Shown here: positions 55,690 to 64,000 of the stretch, in pieces
How positions within the stretch are numbered: the stretch's first letter is position 1
Layout: each line of letters starts with the position of its first letter
DNA from: Gyrodactylus bullatarudis
Lineage: Eukaryota > Platyhelminthes > Monogenea > Gyrodactylidea > Gyrodactylidae
Assembly: GCA_012064415.1 (NCBI GenBank)
Contig: SSNU01000010.1
Span: 61,428-125,427, forward strand
Direction: 5' to 3'
Length of the DNA stretch: 64,000 bases
Program-made: the position numbers and the translations under genes
Notes under the pieces: generated by a model
What the model was told of the DNA's origin: nothing
The model's input: only the letters and a program-made list of their open reading frames with translations
Database searches by the model: none

Positions 55690-56741
55690 TTTTATTTTCT
55701 CTCTTACTTTCACAATGAGACCCCTTTTAACACGATCACTCTTATTAGTTCATACGAAAAATAATTATCGACATGTTGCATAGTCTATCTGGTTTGAAAC
55801 CTTCATGGTATGGTCTAGTTCATTAACATGGTAAAACTGCTCTTTCTCTGCTCCCATTGGTTCATATCGACATCATGATCATTTAGATTTTTTCTCAACC
55901 TTATTTTCCTACGTTGTAAGTTAACATGAATACCTACAGTAATAACGAGAAATATGAAATCATTAAAGTATTTGAAGATTTTCTCTTTGGATTTGCATCT
56001 TTTGTTATAAGGAAAAACATAACCGAGAACAGATCAACCTGAACTAGGAATTGAAGATAAGAAAAAGCCTATTGATGATCTGAGCAAAATTTTTTCTGTA
56101 TTAAATGGTTAAATGGTTCAAAAAATGTAATCAAATCTACAATGCTTTGGAAGATAACAAGAATTGGTGTGTATATGAATTTGATGAATAATAAAAATGA
56201 CTTGTAATTAACTATAACAAAAAATTTTATTCCCATTAAATTAAAGAAGTAATGAAAAATGTTCCTAACCAGATAGACTATGCAAAATGTCGATAATTAT
56301 TTTTCGTATGAACGAATACGAGTGATCATGTTAAAAGGGGTCTCTCAATGTAAAAATGAAATAGGGGTCTGACATTGGGATTTCTAACTCAACCAAATAG
56401 TGTGATCACCACTCCTCCCCATTTTAGTAATCGGTTAGGAAAATTAGGAATAAGACTTTTCTCAATATTGATTAGAAATTTAAAATTTGACGCATCCAAC
56501 TTTAAAACCGTCTAGTTACTTTTACATAGAAGATTTTTCAAAAAATATTATTCAAGGCTATTTATGTGAAACACATCAGGAATCCTACTTAGAAATCAAA
56601 AAATAACTGTGCTTAAATTTTATTGGTTGAGGGTTCCCTGTTCTCTCATTGGCTAAGAAAAATCATGGTTTAGGTATATAACCGAGATGCTAATTACGAT
56701 TTTGGCAGAGAGGGATAGAAAACGGGGACTTCACCTGTATA
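55690..56741. repeat. Dispersed repeat R1, inverted pair
   Basis: 55690-55870 (plus) and 56230-56741 (minus) match 30811-31520. The 56230-56741 copy lacks the middle of copy 1 (about 31030-31190). Between the two lies about 360 bp with short frames (NEKYEIIKVFEDF at about 55945, NALEDNKNWCVYEF at about 56140) that I cannot assign. The arrangement may be an element with R1 as inverted termini. Confidence 0.5.
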
Positions 56742-56929
56742 ATTATATTAACAGTCCACATTATAAAATGAATACTATGTATATCGTAAATTGATAACAG
56801 ATCGAATATACAAACTATGCCTTTTGTTTATTTTCAGGGAATTTTCATTTAAACTAATGAAAATTTAATTCATTTATTACTTTAACTAAAAGCTCCCGGG
56901 AATTTTGATCTCCCTAATTCATTACTTTA

Positions 56930-57025
56930 ACTGTAACATATACACTGACCGTCAGTGTGTACACTGATCACCAAAACCATCAATGTGTACACTGATTTTG
57001 TGTGAATACATCAATGTGGAAACTA
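56930..57025. repeat. CAGTGTACAC subterminal-type repeat block
   Basis: Four CACTGA/TCAGTG-like units, and TTTTGTGTGAATACATCAATG as also found at 14245-14265. Such blocks flank the foldback element at 14277-21252. Confidence 0.45.
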
Positions 57026-57124
57026 ATTTATTTCTCACCTAGAAAAAGATTTCTAGGATAATATTTTCGTTATTAGTAATTCTTATTTTAACAATTTATT
57101 TTTTTGATGACGCTTCGAATTACA

Positions 57125-57720
57125 CAGAACAAGATTTTTTATACATTCTTGAATTGCATCCCTTGAGGCAATTGCATCTAAAAAAGCCTTCGCAGCTCTT
57201 ATACTAAGAGGGAAGATCTTGTGCATTAGAGCATTGACCTCTGTAAAAATAATAATAGTTAGTAAACAGAAATAATGTTAGGATTCAAACTTATGACTAA
57301 CTGTAAAATATGGAGCCAATGTAAAGAGATACTTTTCTCCTGCATTTCATACATGCTTCCATTCTCCAGCCAACTTTTTAGGGTTCATCAACCCATCTGT
57401 GCATCCATCACAGCGCTTAGGTGCAAACTGAATTAGACTCTCGCACTTAGCTAGTTCAAAAGCCTCTTGAGATCATTTACTAACATATCGAGTGAATTAA
57501 TGAGATTGATTGCAACCATAATAGTTATAGTTTTTCATAGACTTCCTGCTGTGAAGCTGATGTCCAATGAAAGTTGCTTGGATATTTTCCAGGCTCTGTT
57601 TTAGTTGCTTATCTATAATTTCCTGATGAGTTAGTTTTATCAAGCTACCTATCTTAAAAACTTCTTTATTTTCAAACTTGTCAAGCCACTTTATTTCTCT
57701 AAGATATCAAGCTCTTTATC
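57125..57720 (-). pseudogene. Decayed gene of unknown family with a candidate intron
   Basis: Minus strand, top to bottom: LREIKWLDKF, NKEVFKIGSLIKLTHQEII, TFIGHQLHSRK, then after stops FELAKCESLIQFAPKRC, DGCTDGLMNPKKLAGEW and LFTLAPYFT. The frame then breaks; about 70 bp later, behind a TTTTTACAG acceptor-like site, VNALMHKIFPLSIRAAKAFLD and IQECIKNLVLC follow in a compatible phase. This could be a short intron (donor GTTAGT at about 57306) in a former transposon or host gene. I do not recognise the protein. The interior stops show it is dead. Confidence 0.3.
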
Positions 57721-58125
57721 CCTTTTTCCAGTGTTTTCATTTAACACTCGAATTGAAAAAACTTAACAGGTTTCAAAGCATAGTGAAAACTAGATAAAGC
57801 TTTACAATCCCTGTTGATTTATTTCTATGAAGATATTAAGCCCTTTATTCGATTTTTGAAAAAAAACCATCTGTTGTTTTTACTCATCTTATTTATTATA
57901 CAGTCCGTAGCAAAATACATTGATCAACCTTGTTCAAAAGACTGCAATCAAATAATTCAAATCACAATTTTTATTAATTATTTCAAAACTTGTCTATCTT
58001 GTAGAAATTAAAACAAAATATTTCTACGAACAAATGATGGTGGAATCAAGATATCTACTCACAGAAAAATTATGTTCACAGGCAAACTAATTCAACTATT
58101 GAGCGCCTCTCAAGTTTGAAATAGG
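57721..58125. other. No recognisable feature
   Basis: A+T-rich. A 65-residue plus frame (57814-58011) lacks motifs. Confidence 0.35.
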
Positions 58126-58129
58126 CTGA

Positions 58130-58780
58130 TTGAAATCCCTTTTCTCCAAAATGAAGAAGCTGGAATCAGAGAGTGCTTGGGAAGAAGAGAAAGATTAGAA
58201 TATTATGGGTAACAATTATTCGAGACATTTAGTACTCAATCATATGGAATCGATTAAAAGTAACTCCACTGTAGAGGAAGAAGAGAAACTATTGTATTTA
58301 ATAATTCCATTTAAAGGTGACAACAATGTCTCTATCATAAACAAAAAGTTATTCAATTCTTCCAAACAACATTACCTGAAAAAGTCAAATGAATCCTAAA
58401 GACAAAAAAATAAATCTAAAGATCCACTGAAGTAAAGCATGTTCGCATATGTATGATTTCAAATTTACTTGTAGAAAAGAATATATCTTTCATACTAACA
58501 GAGGATTGGAAGACAGAGTTTCAGAGCAAGTTCAAATGTTAAGAATTATTTTTATCTTTTATCCTTCATAAAAAAATGGTAAGCATGTCAATACCTTGAA
58601 ACAGAAGCTTTTTCATCAAGAGGGAAAAGCCAACCCTCTGTAAACAGAATACAGATGTGACATGGCCCAATGTTAGAACAACCGGAGAAGTAATATACAG
58701 ATCAACTCGAATAAGCAGCCAACCAAAAAACAAGAAAACGAAACAGAAAGCACCAGTCAATAAAACTTACGCCAAAAGTG
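58130..58780 (+). pseudogene. PLE family B endonuclease, heavily decayed
   Basis: It parallels the copy at 28867-29490: LKSLFSKMKKLESESAWEEE, then LIIPFKGDNNVSIINKKLF. After stops comes ARRGLEDRVSEQV-like sequence at about 58500 (RGLEDRVSEQ), and after an unrelated join NGKHVNTLKQKLF (58570) and the basic tail. The GIY-YIG centre is unreadable. Confidence 0.6.
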
Positions 58781-59305
58781 AAGTTGAGACATAAATGAAG
58801 ATATGAATATCTTCATCTTCAGCGCGCGTTAAAGAACAGGTTGTTGTTTTAAAAATATTGTATGAGTAGCTATTTAATGATATTGATATTCTTGTCACTT
58901 ATTGAGATCTTCCAAAAACGTAGAAAATGTTAAAAATACGTTAAGACGATTTCGGTGTCAAATTTCTTATATTAATATTTAATAAGATTAAGTACTTAAA
59001 TTTCTAACATAGCGAGACCGATATGTGAGTCATTTTGAATTAAGATTTTTGATTTTTTTAACACTCAGAAGTATAATTTACATCATAATTTAGATTGAAG
59101 AAACTGTAAATAACAAACTTAAAGAAAATTAAATATAGTTCAATAAGAATACAGCCAATTAGACAGATGATGAAACTTAGATGAACTTGTTCTATACATA
59201 TCTTCTTGCCCTTTCCATTCTGACTAACATTTGAGAATTTCGAAAGCAAATAAGAACCATCCATAAATATTATGGTAAATATAATAATATTAAAAAAAAT
59301 AATGT
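58781..59305. other. No recognisable feature
   Basis: A+T-rich spacer, one motif-less minus frame (59058-59264). Confidence 0.35.
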
Positions 59306-59309
59306 TGAG

Positions 59310-60145
59310 GATTTAAATATTGGTTCAAATAAGACAATTTCAATAAGATAGCAGTCAGTGCACTAACTTTTAGTATCACTAGATTCAGCAAAAAATTCTG
59401 AGTCAGTTCGATGCCCCTTTCGGAAAAATAGCAGTATTTCGGAAGACTCTTCCATCAGTTACAGAGGATTACCAACCAAAAAGACTTGACATTGCTACGT
59501 CAATTCGGGAGGAAATAATATTATAAAATGCTGGGAGGAAACTGAGCTAATAACAAAGAGATAATGCTCAATGAAGAAGATCGAAAAGAATGGATATTGA
59601 CTTAGTGACGAACCATTTGGCAGTGATGGATCTAGATTTTACGTTAGAGAATCCTACTGTTAAATTCTACAGTATATGATTTAATTCTTCACACACACGC
59701 ACTCTATCTCTGTTGGAGGTCCAAATTTTTAGAAGGATGCATGGGTTAAAGCACGGGAAAAGAGCGTGATAAAAAAGGCATTACAAAAGTATTGCAAAGG
59801 AGGAGAGATTTAAACTATGATTGGCATCTTTTCACACATCACCCACATTATATGAGCATTCAATAAAAGATGACGCATCCTATGATGGTGTATGACGGAG
59901 AGAAATGAATACTTTTTGGAATTAGTAATTTCAATCATTTTAAATCTAAAAGAGATTTTAAAATTAAATTGTAGCAACAAATTCTTAAATATATGGTTGA
60001 AAATGTATCTATTGTCAAATAATTTTTCGCTTAATCTAGTGATACTAAAATTTAGTGCACTGACTGCTGTCTTAGCTCTTTTTATATCATTCAACTCCCC
60101 TGGCCTATGATAGCTTTTACAATTCTCTCTCAATTTTTGCTACTT
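59310..60145. mobile_element. About 730-bp MITE inside PLE-A remnants
   Basis: AGCAGTCAGTGCACTAACTT at 59349 is repeated inverted at about 60040-60078 (TTTAGTGCACTGACTGCT), an inverted terminus of about 40 bp. On the left it abuts a PLE-A RT scrap (DLNIGSNKTIS, 59310-59348). On the right it abuts PLE-A 3' sequence (TTCAACTCCCCTGGCC, 60090-60145). The interior has no recognised coding sequence. Confidence 0.55.
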
Positions 60146-60280
60146 ATCGGAGATTTTTGCAGTTTCCATATAATTTTGTACGATAATATTTTTAGCGATT
60201 ACGTCGAATCTTATTAATGATATAATTTGTATCTTGCTTGAGAATCTCGATTTCCGTGAATATAGTGATAATCAATAATA

Positions 60281-61776
60281 AGTATACACCTATAGAACCT
60301 GTCCTCTTATTTTAATTTTAAATGATCTTGAGACCTGGGATGTTGACTTCTAAAGAATGAAAAATTCTTTATTAAAATGCTTATTTTCAAATATAATTTA
60401 TTTCAACATAATTCAGTAAATATAAATTTTCTAATTTTCATAATTTTTTTGAACGCCAAGTTTAAGTATAAACATTTATTTTGTAAAATTTCCATCCGAT
60501 AGAACAACATTCATACATCTCTTCTGCATAGATTTATAAAGGTTCTTTATGACGTCTTCATGTATTGATTTCCACTCTTCCATAATTTTGATTATCAATT
60601 CATGCTTATTACAAAAAAATCTTGCCATTTTGATATATTTTCTGGGATAAAATCCCCCAGAGATTTTCGATTGGATTCAAATCCGGGCTTCTGGCTGGCC
60701 AAGGAAGTACTTTTATAGTATGATCCGAAAACCAGATAATGGTTGATTTAGAACGATGACACGGAGCATTATTTTGTTGGAAAATTAGATCCTCTTTTGT
60801 AATTTCCTCTTTAAATGTGAATAAATGATCTTCAAGCAGAATTTGGTAAGAAGTTGAATTGAGCTTTTCACTAATAACAACTAGACTAGAAGTTTCTTTG
60901 CTAGTTATCGATCCCCAGACCATAACACTACCTCCACCGAATCCTCGCTTTATTCGTATTGGTTTTGGTTTTTGTCCATCCAGCATGAAGTTAGACCATC
61001 TGTGCCATCAAGATTGAGCTTTTTCTCGTCAGAAAAGATAACTCTGCTCCAATCTTAATTTTCAATGATTTTTTCATGAGCCCAACTTTTTCTTGATTCC
61101 ATGTCTCTAGAACTCAGATTTGGAGTATTCTTAGGTTTACCCCAATGAAGACTAGGATCTTTTTTCAAAGCTCTTTGAATTGTATTTATACTACATTCAA
61201 ATTCAATTCAGATTTTATTTTGGATGCAGTGTATTTCTTATTTACAGCCAAATATTTGATTTTTGCTTTTACTGAATTGGGAATTATTTGCTTTGGGCCT
61301 CTCTTTTTCAAGGGTTTTTTCTTCATGAACAGTCTGCTTATAGTTTTCGTAGTGCATTCAATAAAATTTGCAATTTTTCTTAGGCTTAGGCCATCTTTCC
61401 GAAGCTCTATAGCACGTTGCTTCTGGAAATTTGTTAACCTCGAATACTTCGATTCATTAGTTCCCATTAGAACAATTTCAAGAGTTAGAGTGGATCTTAT
61501 GTAAGGCTGAAGATGGCAATCCATAAACTTCTTGTAAATTCTCAAAAAAAGTATAATTATCTCTAAAAAACTAACTCGAAAAAGTGTATACTTAAATATG
61601 ACGATTGAAAAATTAATGAAAAATTATAAATTTTTATTTAATGAATTCTGTTAGAATTTACTACGAATTGATCTATATGAATATGTAGATAATTTAGCAC
61701 TCTTTTGAATGACATATCCCACGTCTCAAGATCATTTAAAATTAAAACAAGAAGACAGGTTCTATAGGTGTATACT
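60281..61776 (-). mobile_element. Tc1/mariner element with intact TIRs and TA target
   Basis: TIRs of about 67 bp begin AGTATACACCTATAGAACC (60281) and end with the inverse (61776). TA dinucleotides flank both ends (60279-60280; 61777-61778). The length of 1,496 bp and a single minus-strand transposase fit the family. The last codons of the transposase lie near 60609. Confidence 0.9.
60609..61467 (-). pseudogene. Tc1/mariner transposase, frameshifted
   Basis: The likely start is MGTNESKYSRL at 61467. First HTH: KQRAIELRKDGLSLRKIANFI. A basic hinge KKRGPKQII is followed by a second HTH split by a frameshift (STIQRALKKDP then WGKPKNTPNLSSRD, about 61180-61090). Catalytic region: IFSDEKKLNLDG (first D), FQQNNAPCHRS where D is replaced by N, and SPDLNPIENLWG (final E, DD34E spacing type). 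Further frameshifts lie near 60990. The lost second aspartate and broken frames mean it is inactive; TIRs are still good. Confidence 0.9.
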
Positions 61777-61854
61777 TATTCTTGACTACGACTATATATT
61801 ATCATTTTGCTTACTAATCTCTTGCTTTTTGTAAGTAGAAAAAGAAAACAGATT

Positions 61855-61903
61855 TTGGTTGAATATGAACTTTTTATTTTCGTCAGTTCTCATCAGAACT
61901 TAC
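61855..61903 (-). ncRNA. Hammerhead ribozyme relic, inverted at a PLE 5' junction
   Basis: Minus strand: AGTT, CTGATGA (61896-61890), GAACTGAC, GAAA (61881-61878), then ATAAAAAG...CATATTC and AACC. Core bases are intact. GUU can pair with AAC, but helix III is weak. It is joined head-on to a plus-strand PLE tail at 61900. Confidence 0.48.
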
Positions 61904-62223
61904 AGACCCCAAGCCTGTGTGCACAAAAGATTTCATGTAGGAAAATTTGGATTTTCGGGGAAAATCTCCACAAAGCTAGAAAATTCATCAAAAAGGTATC
62001 AGAGGTCATCGCGATACCTAGCAATTCAATGACGCCTTGCTCACAGATGACCTCAGACCAATATTCAGCTCAATGCAGAAAGAAGGTAGTACCGAGGGAA
62101 ACTCAAAATTGGTTCCAAAAAACTACAATGATAGCAGAGGAACAGCTCACCAATAATGTCATAAGGTGTAACACCAACAGTCAGAAGTCTACCCAACTGA
62201 CCCTTCGTCCTCCATTCGGTTAA
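61900..62223 (+). pseudogene. PLE family C-related endonuclease end and tail
   Basis: LQTPSLCAQKISCRKI, then FGENLHKARKFIKKVSEV, parallels the family C segment SLSAQKILGRKLGF and RKASKTIKKIARM at 35490-35580. A low-complexity tail follows to the stop at 62223. It is followed by a hammerhead at 62294, the normal PLE-C order. Confidence 0.6.
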
Positions 62224-62293
62224 AAATAAAGGCTCTGATTGGCCCAAAAGAACTTTACACATATCATTGAATAATATTCTGAATAAATATACA

Positions 62294-62345
62294 TTTCGGT
62301 GTAGGATCTGATGAGAACCGAAAATGAAGAGCTCATATTCACCCA
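62294..62345 (+). ncRNA. Hammerhead ribozyme, PLE-C type, largely intact core
   Basis: TTCGGTGTAGGAT, CTGATGA (62308-62314), GAACC, GAAAA, TGAAGAGCTCATATTC, ACCC. CUGAUGA and a GAAA are present, but the spacing between them is two to three bases shorter than in other copies. CGGT upstream (62297-62300) is complementary to ACCG (62317-62320). Helix I has one mismatch. Function doubtful. Confidence 0.48.
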
Positions 62346-62720
62346 GAATCTTTTTTCGTTTTCTACCTAAAAACTGCATGACATTATTCAGCTAAATGAT
62401 ATTATTGTTAGATTATATGGAAGGTTAGAGAGCAGCAAACGTATACTGACATTTTTGAATGTGTCAAGGAACATGCTCTCGGAAATTAAAAAAAATCAAA
62501 TTAATTTTTTTCTTGTTTTTTAACACTAAAAAAGTATTGAATAATGCAGCAACTAGACTTTCAAAAATTATAGTCGATTTTCGAAGTTAGAGGAGAAGTA
62601 GAAAACTGTACAAAATTGATATAGAGCGGTACAAAATTAATGAACAGCTATACAATAGCCATAATTGTAAAGCTGTTATTCATTATTAGATCAATGAATC
62701 TCGATAACATATTCTATTAT

Positions 62721-63340
62721 GCGCCCAAAAGATATTAGGTAGAAAGTTAGGCTTTACGGGAATAAATTTCCACAAAGCATCCAAGACGATCAAAAAGGTT
62801 GCAAGGATTACCGAAAGACCGACCGAGAGACAGCAACAGAACACTGATTTGAACCCGAATTCAGTAAACGCACCACTAAACTCAACACAACTACTCCATC
62901 AGAAAACGCTCCAATTTTCACATCAACTCAAAAAGTTTCTTCTAATGATGGCCTAACAATTGGATTGATCGCAACTCAAACCTCAACATTAGTTGATAAT
63001 GACACTCCCTCTAGTTGTCAAACCTCAATTGAAACTATCTCTAATAGTTCCCTCCCCCAGCAACCAAAAAGATTTTGACACCCATGATGATCGTATGAGG
63101 TATTTCTCTCAACCAGAAACACAAGCCCCCACGCCATCGCGGAAAAGGAATCTGTCGGTTTCCCCCAAACAACCAAAGGGAAGAGGAAAGCATAGAAGAA
63201 GAGTACCATCCGGTGTCCAGACAATAGATGCATTCCTCACTACCCCTAAGAGATGAACACACTCTATTCCCATTTGTCAGAACTAGTTGAATGATTGCTA
63301 TTGGCCTTTATTATTATGTTCTCTAATTTTTCATGTATAT
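62721..63340 (+). pseudogene. PLE family C tail, second copy
   Basis: From 62721 to 63340 it is a close copy of 35492-36090: QKILGRKLGFTG, SKTIKKVARIT, then the frame ending RMRYFSQPETQAPTPSRKRN and TIDAFLTTPKR. It stops abruptly at CATGTATAT, just before the terminal repeat with the hammerhead. The left edge cuts into the endonuclease C-terminus. Confidence 0.75.
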
Positions 63341-63345
63341 GTTGT

Positions 63346-63565
63346 GCCTAAAGTGTGACGAATGATGAAAGTGTAATTAATAACACTTTCAACGTTGAAA
63401 GTGTAACGAAAATATTTTGCCTCTCTGCCCCTTTTCGGTATATGCCTGTTAGCATATTCGGTCTATGCTTATGCAATATACAAGTGACTTGCCTAAAGTG
63501 TAACGAAAACATTTAACCCCTCTGTCCCTTTTCTATTGGGCTTGTAATAGTATTTTTGTCTTTTA
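63346..63565. repeat. Terminal region of the KRBA2-like transposon
   Basis: Contains a perfect 22-nt palindrome ACACTTTCAACGTTGAAAGTGT (about 63383) and four AAAGTGTAACGAAAA-like repeats. It ends with GGGCTTGTAATAG. The same blocks form the arms of the MITE at 32225-32632. It lies 60 bp downstream of the KRBA2-like stop codon. Confidence 0.62.
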
Positions 63566-63621
63566 AAATTAAGATAGTTAATTCAAAACTTCGAAATGTA
63601 ATAAAGTGTAAAAATTTTGAA

Positions 63622-64000
63622 TTATTTATTTGAACAACTGTTGCTGCTGTGGCATTTGGAATTACAAAGAATATTTAATCTTCTGCATTTACATGCTTTG
63701 GATTTGCAGCCTGTAGTACAGTTACATCTTGTAAATCCTTGGCCTTCAGATCTTGACTGCTTTATGCTGGCAGTTCTGACACATAAATTTTTTTCAGATT
63801 CATCAGACGGTAATATGAATTTCTCTTGCACAGGTTGAAACTGAGAACGAGAAAACCAGCCTTTTAAATCTCCTGACACACATTGAATTTTGAATTTATC
63901 ATCTTTGATGAGACTTATTACACCGAGAATATTCTTATCATCGGCCTTTGATCTATCTATGTCTGGTATGGGAAGGGTCACATTGTCACCAACCCTTGCT
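63622..64000 (-). CDS. KRBA2-like integrase C-terminus with cysteine-rich tail (runs off the window)
   Basis: The minus-strand frame is open to the window edge; upstream of the first GTG it reads RVGDN, so the start lies beyond 64000. The C-terminal domain has VTLPIPDIDRSKADDKNILG and SGDLKGWFSRSQF, as in KRBA2-like integrases. It ends in a cysteine-rich tail TRCNCTTGCKSKACKCRR then ILCNSKCH, nine cysteines with CxC spacing that could bind zinc. No stop or frameshift is visible in this part, unlike the 25305-27603 relative. Its 3' end abuts a TIR-like region. Confidence 0.85.
   Translation of the reverse strand, partial: ARVGDNVTLPIPDIDRSKADDKNILGVISLIKDDKFKIQCVSGDLKGWFSRSQFQPVQEKFILPSDESEKNLCVRTASIKQSRSEGQGFTRCNCTTGCKSKACKCRRLNILCNSKCHSSNSCSNK

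Noticed and set aside
62065..62379. Minus-strand ORF resembling the one at 61807-62223
   Set aside because: The similarity (KRK.IL.EYELFIF) comes from inverted copies of the same ribozyme-bearing repeat, not from a protein family.
1..64000. Tandem array that could be CRISPR-like
   Set aside because: Repeats are transposon copies with variable spacing; the sequence is eukaryotic and no cas genes are present.

Overview
This window looks like a gene-poor, strongly A+T-rich stretch of an animal nuclear genome, most likely an arthropod. Penelope-like retroelements (PLEs), Merlin, Tc1/mariner, pogo/Tigger-like, MULE and Gypsy elements, and KRAB-A-domain-2-like (KRBA2-like) integrase genes occur together in arthropods such as parasitic copepods, but the species call is a guess. 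I found no convincing host gene, tRNA or rRNA. Nearly all recognisable coding sequence is decayed transposon sequence, and many elements sit inside older ones.

Layout. 0-6.3 kb: a DNA transposon with 113-bp terminal inverted repeats (TIRs), carrying a helix-turn-helix (HTH) transposase relic, next to PLE family A copies in both orientations and a family B copy. 6.5-13.4 kb: a foldback element, PLE 3' scraps, MULE-like elements and a Tigger-type relic, then sparse sequence. 13.4-13.7 kb: a lone PLE terminal repeat with a well-formed hammerhead ribozyme. 14.3-21.3 kb: a foldback element split by a compact Gypsy/Mag-like LTR retrotransposon (171-bp LTRs, 5-bp TSD) and by a truncated LINE (9-bp TSD). 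21.7-25.3 kb: PLE-A 3' ends, one holding an 81-bp TTAA-flanked MITE, then bare sequence. 25.3-27.6 kb: a KRBA2-like integrase gene interrupted by a PLE. 28.4-36.3 kb: PLE families A, B and C, several with ribozymes, plus a MITE of the KRBA2-like transposon. 36.4-41.9 kb: a 935-bp MITE with an 8-bp TSD, PLE families E and A, a palindrome whose apex is an assembly gap, and a MULE relic. 42.1-50 kb: PLE family D, a repeat that also forms a large foldback, and PLE-A ends. 50.2-55.3 kb: a foldback MITE, a complete Merlin relic, a 1.4-kb foldback and a complete MULE-type MITE with a 9-bp TSD. 55.3-64 kb: further MITEs, PLE fragments, a Tc1/mariner with intact TIRs and dead transposase, and the 3' end of a second KRBA2-like transposon running off the window.

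The unifying theme is the PLE population. Five families (called A-E here) are recognisable from reverse transcriptase (RT) and GIY-YIG endonuclease motifs. Families B, C and probably D carry type I hammerhead motifs in their terminal repeats. I located eleven copies, two with intact cores. They share an architecture: weak helix II, palindrome-like helix III, and a complementary pair between the 5' flank and loop II whose sequence changes together between copies. Families and TSDs were assigned by eye, without alignments.
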